Shown here: positions 59,349 through 64,000 of the stretch, one piece after another
Position numbering within the stretch: the stretch's first letter is position 1
Layout: every line of letters starts with the position of its first letter
Source: Burkholderiaceae bacterium
GTDB lineage: Bacteria; Pseudomonadota; Gammaproteobacteria; Burkholderiales; Burkholderiaceae_C
Direction of reading: 5' to 3'
Length of the DNA: 64,000 bases
NCBI GenBank assembly: GCA_024235915.1
Contig: JACKLO010000008.1
Span: forward strand, 1-64,000
Made by a program: the position numbers and the translations under genes
Notes under the pieces: generated by a model
What the model was told of the DNA's origin: nothing
What the model saw: only the letters and a program-made list of their open reading frames with translations
Database searches by the model: none

Positions 59349-61160
59349 ATGCGCCGCAATCTTCCCGTCACCGGTCAGGAATACGCCCTGCGCGATGGCA
59401 TGACCATCGTCTCGCGGACCGACCTCAAGGGCCGCATCACCTACGTCAACGACGACTTCATCGAGGCCGCCGGCTTCACGCTCGACGAACTGATCGGGCA
59501 GCCACACAACATGGTGCGCCACCCCGACATGCCCGAGGAGGCCTTCGCCGACATGTGGCAGACGCTGAAGGCGGGCCGGCCGTGGACCGGCATGGTGAAG
59601 AACCGCCGCAAGAACGGGGACCATTACTGGGTGGTGGCCAACGCGACGCCCGTGCTCGATGGTGGCCAGGCCGTGGGCTACATGTCGGTGCGAACGATGC
59701 CGACCCGCGAACAGGTCATGGCCGCAGAGAGCGCCTACAGGCTGTTCACGAGCGGGCAGGCACGAGGCCTGGCCATCGTCGAGGGCCGCGTCGAGAAGAC
59801 CGGTGGCGCCCGCACGCTGATGGCACCGCTGCGGCGGCTGTCGGCCCTGCCGGTGGCCGTCAAGTCATTCGCGCTCTTCGGCGCCGTGGGTGGCCTGTCG
59901 GCCACCGCAGCCGCGCTGGCGGTGGCTGGCGCCTGGCCCCTGGCGGCTGCCGCCGGCCTGGCCGGCCTGGGGGTGCTCGGGGTGGCCGCCCTGCACACGC
60001 AACGTCTGACACAGACCCTGACCCGCAGTGCCGAGATGCTGGATGCGTTCTCGCAGGCACGCTTCGACGGCGTGATCGAAGCCCGTGGCCGCGACGAGTG
60101 CGCCCAGGCGCTGCTGGCGCTCAAACGCGTGCAGACCCGGCTGGGCTTCGAGGTGGCCGACACCGCGCGCCGCGCGGCCGAAGCCGAGAAGCGCCGGCGG
60201 GACGAGGAACTGGTGGCCGGCGAGGTGAACCGCGCCGTGAAGGCCGCCACCGGCGGCGACCTGCAGCAGCGCATCCCGCTGGAGGGCAAGAACGCCTTCT
60301 TCACCGAACTGTGTGGCGGCTTCAACCAACTGCTGGACACCGTCAGCGGCACGATCCGCGAGGTGCGCACGGCGGCGGACCATCTGGGGGCGGCCAGCGC
60401 GCAGGTCTCGCAGACCTCGCAGAGCCTGGCGCACTCGGCCAGCCAGCAGGCCGCCAGCGTGGAGGAGACCACCGCCTCGCTGCAGGAGATGAACGCCTCG
60501 GTCAAGGGCAACGCCGACAACGCCACCCTCACCGACGGCATGGCCACCCAGGCCGCCGGCCAGGCCCGCCAGGGCGGCGACGCCGTGGCCCAGACCGTGC
60601 AGGCCATGAAGGCCATCGCCACCAAGATCTCCATCATCGACGACATCGCCTACCAGACCAACCTGCTGGCGCTCAACGCCGCCATCGAGGCCGCCCGCGC
60701 CGGCGAGCACGGCAAGGGCTTCGCCGTCGTCGCCGCCGAGGTGCGCAAGCTCGCCGAGCGCAGCCAGGTCGCCGCCCAGGAGATCGGCGCCCTGGCCGGC
60801 AGCTCCGTCGACGGCGCCGAGCAGGCCGGTGCCCTGCTGGGCCAGATGGTCCCGGCCATCCAGAAGACCAGCGAACTCGTGCAGGAGATCGCCGCAGCCA
60901 GTGGCGAACAGGCCGACGGCGTGCAGCAGATCACCGGCGCCATGAACCACCTCAGCTCCGCCACCCAGCAGACCGCCAGCGCCAGCGAGGAACTCTCGGC
61001 CACCGCCGAGGAACTCTCCGCCCAGGCCGCGCAGCTGCAGGAGCTCATGGCCTTCTTCCGCCTGGCCGAGGACGGCGCCAAGGCCGGCAGGCCCGCGGCC
61101 AAGGCCAGCGGCAGTGTGCGTCCGGCACACCGCAGCACGCACGACGCCGTGCCCGCATGA
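59349..61160 (+). CDS. aer: Aer-like PAS-domain chemoreceptor
   Basis: 603 aa. Residues 1-120 are an Aer-type PAS domain ([56 protein letters not shown]), which in Aer binds FAD and senses redox or energy state. Two hydrophobic helices (about 172-218) anchor it with no real periplasmic part. A cytoplasmic signalling domain follows with the tip [20 protein letters not shown]. In a genome rich in cytochromes an energy-taxis role is reasonable. Its stop overlaps the next receptor gene. Confidence 0.92.
   Translation: MRRNLPVTGQEYALRDGMTIVSRTDLKGRITYVNDDFIEAAGFTLDELIGQPHNMVRHPDMPEEAFADMWQTLKAGRPWTGMVKNRRKNGDHYWVVANATPVLDGGQAVGYMSVRTMPTREQVMAAESAYRLFTSGQARGLAIVEGRVEKTGGARTLMAPLRRLSALPVAVKSFALFGAVGGLSATAAALAVAGAWPLAAAAGLAGLGVLGVAALHTQRLTQTLTRSAEMLDAFSQARFDGVIEARGRDECAQALLALKRVQTRLGFEVADTARRAAEAEKRRRDEELVAGEVNRAVKAATGGDLQQRIPLEGKNAFFTELCGGFNQLLDTVSGTIREVRTAADHLGAASAQVSQTSQSLAHSASQQAASVEETTASLQEMNASVKGNADNATLTDGMATQAAGQARQGGDAVAQTVQAMKAIATKISIIDDIAYQTNLLALNAAIEAARAGEHGKGFAVVAAEVRKLAERSQVAAQEIGALAGSSVDGAEQAGALLGQMVPAIQKTSELVQEIAAASGEQADGVQQITGAMNHLSSATQQTASASEELSATAEELSAQAAQLQELMAFFRLAEDGAKAGRPAAKASGSVRPAHRSTHDAVPA
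60336..61116 (+). repeat. Signalling-domain repeat, copy 2 of 3
   Basis: Matches copy 1 over 781 bp with few changes, among them an Ala for Ser codon in the TVQAMK(A/S)IATK segment. The upstream PAS half is unrelated to the sensor half of the first receptor. Confidence 0.93.
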
Positions 61161-62563
61161 TGTTCGCCGACGCCCTCTCCTGGCTGCCGACGTTCGGGTC
61201 GATCGTCGCCGTGGGCGCCGTTGGCATGGTCGCCGCGCTGTCCCGGCGGGCGCAACGGTTGCAGCGTGCCCTGCACGAGGCCCAGCGGCAAGTGGAGGAT
61301 GCCGCGCGCATCCGCTCGGCCCTCGACGCCACCTCGGTGCCGGTGCGCATCGCCGATGCCGACGGCACGGTGGTCTACGTCAATACGGCACTGGCCGAGG
61401 TGCTGCGACGCGACGAGGCCGCCTTTCGCCGCGAGCAGCCCGCGTTCTCCGCCGACAACGTGGTGGGTCGCTCGATCGGCTACTTCTATGCCGACCCCGA
61501 AGGCGCGGTGACGCGGCTGAAGGCCTTGCGCACCCGGGCCTGCACCGAGCTCGTGCTGGGCGGCCGTCGCTACGAGGTCATCACGACGCCGATCCTGGAC
61601 GCCGAGGGGCGCAGCCTGGGCACCGTCGGCCAGTGGCTGGACGTGGAGCACACCCGCCGAGCGGAGGCCGGCGTCCAGGCCGCCGTGGCTGCTGCCGTGG
61701 GCGGCGACCTGACGGTGCGCGTGGAGACCCGGGCGCTGACCGGCTTCCATCAGGTGATCGGCGAGCAGCTCAACCGGCTGCTGGCCAGCTTCGGCGACAC
61801 CGTGTCCGCCTTCGACGCTGCGACGGACGCGTTGGCGCAGAACAGCGCGCAGGTCTCGCAGACCTCGCAGAGCCTGGCGCACTCGGCCAGCCAGCAGGCC
61901 GCCAGCGTGGAGGAGACCACCGCCTCGCTGCAGGAGATGAACGCCTCGGTCAAGGGCAACGCCGACAACGCCACCCTCACCGACGGCATGGCCACCCAGG
62001 CCGCCGGCCAGGCCCGCCAGGGCGGCGACGCCGTGGCGCAGACGGTGCAGGCCATGAAGTCCATCGCCACCAAGATCTCCATCATCGACGACATCGCCTA
62101 CCAGACCAACCTGCTGGCGCTCAACGCCGCCATCGAGGCCGCGCGTGCCGGCGAGCACGGCAAGGGCTTCGCCGTCGTGGCCGCCGAGGTGCGCAAGCTC
62201 GCCGAGCGCAGCCAGGTCGCCGCGCAGGAGATCGGCGCCCTGGCCGGCAACTCCGTGGGCACGGCCGAGCAGGCCGGTGCGCTGCTGGGCCAGATGGTCC
62301 CGGCCATCCAGAAGACCAGCGAACTCGTCCAGGAGATCGCCGCAGCCAGCGGCGAGCAGGCCGACGGCGTGCAGCAGATCACCGGCGCCATGAACCACCT
62401 CAGCTCCGCCACCCAGCAGACCGCCAGCGCCAGCGAGGAACTGGCTGCGGCCGCGGACGAAATGACCCGTCAGGTCGAGCAGCTTCGCCAGCAACTGGCA
62501 CGCTTCCGCCGCAGCGACCGTCGGCATGTCGATCTTCAGCCCGAGCTCGAGGCCCTGCGATGA
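61157..62563 (+). CDS. PAS-linked chemoreceptor with one membrane anchor
   Basis: 468 aa. A single N-terminal hydrophobic helix (about 8-29, [20 protein letters not shown]) leads into a PAS domain (about 50-175: [56 protein letters not shown]), then a signalling domain like its neighbours. The sensor must be cytoplasmic. The start overlaps the Aer-like gene (ATGA) and its stop overlaps cheR. The C-terminal 40 residues differ from the two other receptors, so the shared block ends before the tail. Confidence 0.92.
   Translation: MMFADALSWLPTFGSIVAVGAVGMVAALSRRAQRLQRALHEAQRQVEDAARIRSALDATSVPVRIADADGTVVYVNTALAEVLRRDEAAFRREQPAFSADNVVGRSIGYFYADPEGAVTRLKALRTRACTELVLGGRRYEVITTPILDAEGRSLGTVGQWLDVEHTRRAEAGVQAAVAAAVGGDLTVRVETRALTGFHQVIGEQLNRLLASFGDTVSAFDAATDALAQNSAQVSQTSQSLAHSASQQAASVEETTASLQEMNASVKGNADNATLTDGMATQAAGQARQGGDAVAQTVQAMKSIATKISIIDDIAYQTNLLALNAAIEAARAGEHGKGFAVVAAEVRKLAERSQVAAQEIGALAGNSVGTAEQAGALLGQMVPAIQKTSELVQEIAAASGEQADGVQQITGAMNHLSSATQQTASASEELAAAADEMTRQVEQLRQQLARFRRSDRRHVDLQPELEALR
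61844..62442 (+). repeat. Signalling-domain repeat, copy 3 of 3
   Basis: 599 bp matching copies 1 and 2, with sharp ends at SAQVSQTSQ and ASEEL. A short inner segment codes for NSVGTAEQ instead of SSVDGAEQ. Confidence 0.92.
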
Positions 62564-63375
62564 GCCCCCTGTCGCAGCGCGCGTTCGAGTCCGTGACCCG
62601 TCTCTTCCGGCAGGTCAGCGGCATCCAGCTCACCGACGCCAAGCAGGCCCTGGTGGTGGGGCGCCTGCAGCGACTGGCCCAGGAAGCCGGCGATGCCAGC
62701 ATCGAGGCCTATGTCGACCGCATGACGCGCCCCAACGCGCCGGCGGAGGAGATGACCCGGCTGATCGACCGGCTGACCACGAACGAGACCTACTTCTTCC
62801 GCGAACCGCAGCACTTCAACGATCTGGCAGACCGGCTGCGTGCGCACGCCAGCCAGGGCCAGACGCGCGAGTTCCTGGTCTGGAGCGGTGCCAGTTCGTC
62901 GGGCGAGGAGGCCTACAGCATCGCGATGCTGATGGCCGACGTGCTGGGCCTGCAGGCCCCATGGCGCGTGATCGGCACCGACCTGTCCACCGCGATGGTG
63001 GACGCGGCGCGGCGCGGCCTGTACCCGCTGGACCGCGCCCGCATGGTGCCGCGGGAGTACCTGAAGCAGTTCTGCCTGAAGGGCCAGGGTGCCCACGAGG
63101 GCAAGCTGCTGGTGGCCAAGAGCCTGCGCTCGCGCGTGCAGTTCGAGCCGGCCAACCTGATGCAGCCGCTGCCGGCGTCGTTGCCGAGCTTCGACGTGAT
63201 CTTCCTGCGCAACGTGCTGATCTACTTCGACACCGACGCCAAGGCCGCCATCGTTCGCCGCGTGATGGAGCGGCTGCGACCGGACGGCGTGCTCTACACC
63301 GGGCACGCCGAGTCGATCTCGAACCTGCAGCTCCCGCTGCGCACGGTGGCGACATCGGTCCACGTCCATGCCTGA
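62560..63375 (+). CDS. cheR: Chemotaxis protein methyltransferase CheR
   Basis: 271 aa. N-terminal helical domain, then [13 protein letters not shown], the SAM-binding [19 protein letters not shown] and [12 protein letters not shown], as in CheR. It methylates receptor glutamates using S-adenosylmethionine for adaptation. It is coupled to the receptor gene by ATGA overlap, and overlaps cheD by eight bases. Length is normal. Confidence 0.95.
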   Translation: MSPLSQRAFESVTRLFRQVSGIQLTDAKQALVVGRLQRLAQEAGDASIEAYVDRMTRPNAPAEEMTRLIDRLTTNETYFFREPQHFNDLADRLRAHASQGQTREFLVWSGASSSGEEAYSIAMLMADVLGLQAPWRVIGTDLSTAMVDAARRGLYPLDRARMVPREYLKQFCLKGQGAHEGKLLVAKSLRSRVQFEPANLMQPLPASLPSFDVIFLRNVLIYFDTDAKAAIVRRVMERLRPDGVLYTGHAESISNLQLPLRTVATSVHVHA

Positions 63376-63997
63376 TCCCGGCACCCTGGCCGAACGCATG
63401 GCGCAGGCCCGCCAGCGGGTGGCTTCCGCGCGCCTGCAGCCCGCGCCTGGCACGCCCGCCAAGGCGGTCTACAGCCACTGGATCGTCGGCGGCAGTCCGG
63501 GTGAGCACCTTGTTCTGATGCCCGGCCAGATGCACTTCGGCACCCAGGTCGCCAGCCTGCGGACGCTGCTGGGCTCCTGCGTGGCGGTGACGCTGTGGCA
63601 TCCGCAACGGCGCATCGGCGGCATGTGTCACTACCTGCTGCCCAGCCGGCCGCGCACCGGGCAGGAACGCGACGGCCGCTACGGCGAGGAGGCCCTGGAA
63701 GCCATGGTCGAGCAGGTCCAGCGCATGGGCACAAACCCCGGCGACTACCACGCGCACCTGTACGGCGGCGCCGACACGATGCCCGAAGGCGCTGCGCTCA
63801 AGTTCAGTGTCGGCGAGCGCAACATCGAACAGGGCTGGGCCTTGATCGACCGCTACGGCTTCCAGCTCCAGGGGGTGGACGTCGGCGAGGACGTGCCGCG
63901 CACGGTGACGCTGCATCTGGGGTCCGGTGAGGTCGAGATGCGACGCGGTGTCGGCAAGGCGCCACCGCATCACCCGCTGCAACGCCAGGCACGCTGA
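63368..63997 (+). CDS. cheD: Chemoreceptor glutamine deamidase CheD
   Basis: 209 aa. Catalytic Cys in LLGSCVAVTLWHPQRRIGG and His in GGMCHYLLPSRP give the CheD triad. YGEEALEAMVEQVQRMG and KFSVGERNIEQGWALI complete the fold. CheD deamidates receptor glutamines and can stimulate CheY-phosphate turnover with CheC in some bacteria. An N-terminal extension of about 35 aa precedes the core. The gene ends three bases from the window edge; cheB is expected next. Confidence 0.94.
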   Translation: MPDPGTLAERMAQARQRVASARLQPAPGTPAKAVYSHWIVGGSPGEHLVLMPGQMHFGTQVASLRTLLGSCVAVTLWHPQRRIGGMCHYLLPSRPRTGQERDGRYGEEALEAMVEQVQRMGTNPGDYHAHLYGGADTMPEGAALKFSVGERNIEQGWALIDRYGFQLQGVDVGEDVPRTVTLHLGSGEVEMRRGVGKAPPHHPLQRQAR

Positions 63998-64000
63998 GGC

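Noticed and set aside
57869..62442. Insertion sequence or composite transposon between receptor repeats
   Set aside because: No transposase, inverted terminal repeats or target duplications; all repeat copies lie in intact receptor frames.

Overview
High-GC, gene-dense chromosomal DNA of a betaproteobacterium, most likely of the order Burkholderiales (Sphaerotilaceae/Comamonadaceae-like). The grounds are the housekeeping order mltG-tmk-holB-pilZ-tatD-ankyrin next to ygfZ, the betaproteobacterial families DUF4936 and DUF3138, a PEP-CTERM surface protein, and GC-rich third codon positions throughout. I see no rRNA, tRNA, transposase, integrase or CRISPR array.

Region 1 (265-4016, minus strand) is a tight four-gene operon: a radical SAM enzyme, a TIR domain fused to a formylglycine-generating-enzyme-like (FGE/SUMF1) domain, a NUDIX hydrolase resembling ADP-ribose pyrophosphatase, and a TIR-like/deoxyribosyltransferase-like domain fused to a macro domain. 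Two junctions are ATGA overlaps. The set pairs predicted NAD/nucleotide-cleaving domains with ADP-ribose-handling domains and is my best candidate for an undescribed, possibly defensive, system.

Region 2 (4098-17460, minus strand) looks like an electron conduit across the envelope with its own assembly factors. It encodes an OmpR-type regulator, a cytochrome b-like membrane protein, a 24-haem and a 29-haem secreted cytochrome, an outer-membrane barrel, the haem ligation proteins CcmF-CcmH-CcmI, and a membrane-anchored FAD/ferredoxin oxidoreductase. Tandem palindromes lie between the regulator and the first cytochrome gene.

Region 3 (17538-31106) is mostly housekeeping: ankyrin, tatD, pilZ, holB, tmk, mltG, ygfZ, a thioesterase-acetyltransferase fusion, a lipase-like hydrolase, an iron alcohol dehydrogenase, a GntR-ABC transporter operon with a clear operator, a PEP-CTERM gene behind a sigma-54-like promoter, and isocitrate lyase. 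Region 4 (31410-49312) is polyamine and omega-amino-acid catabolism: agmatinase, an Lrp-type regulator, beta-alanine/putrescine aminotransferases, the gamma-glutamylated putrescine pathway (PuuA, PuuB, PuuC, PuuD), a PotFGHI importer, a DUF3138 outer-membrane protein and a DMT exporter.

Region 5 (49841-63997) is a chemotaxis cluster: five receptor or receptor-like genes, two cheY, a STAS gene, cheA, cheW, cheR and cheD, with sigma-28-like promoters at its divergent start. Three receptors share almost identical signalling-domain DNA, which suggests gene conversion. cheB would be expected just beyond the right edge.
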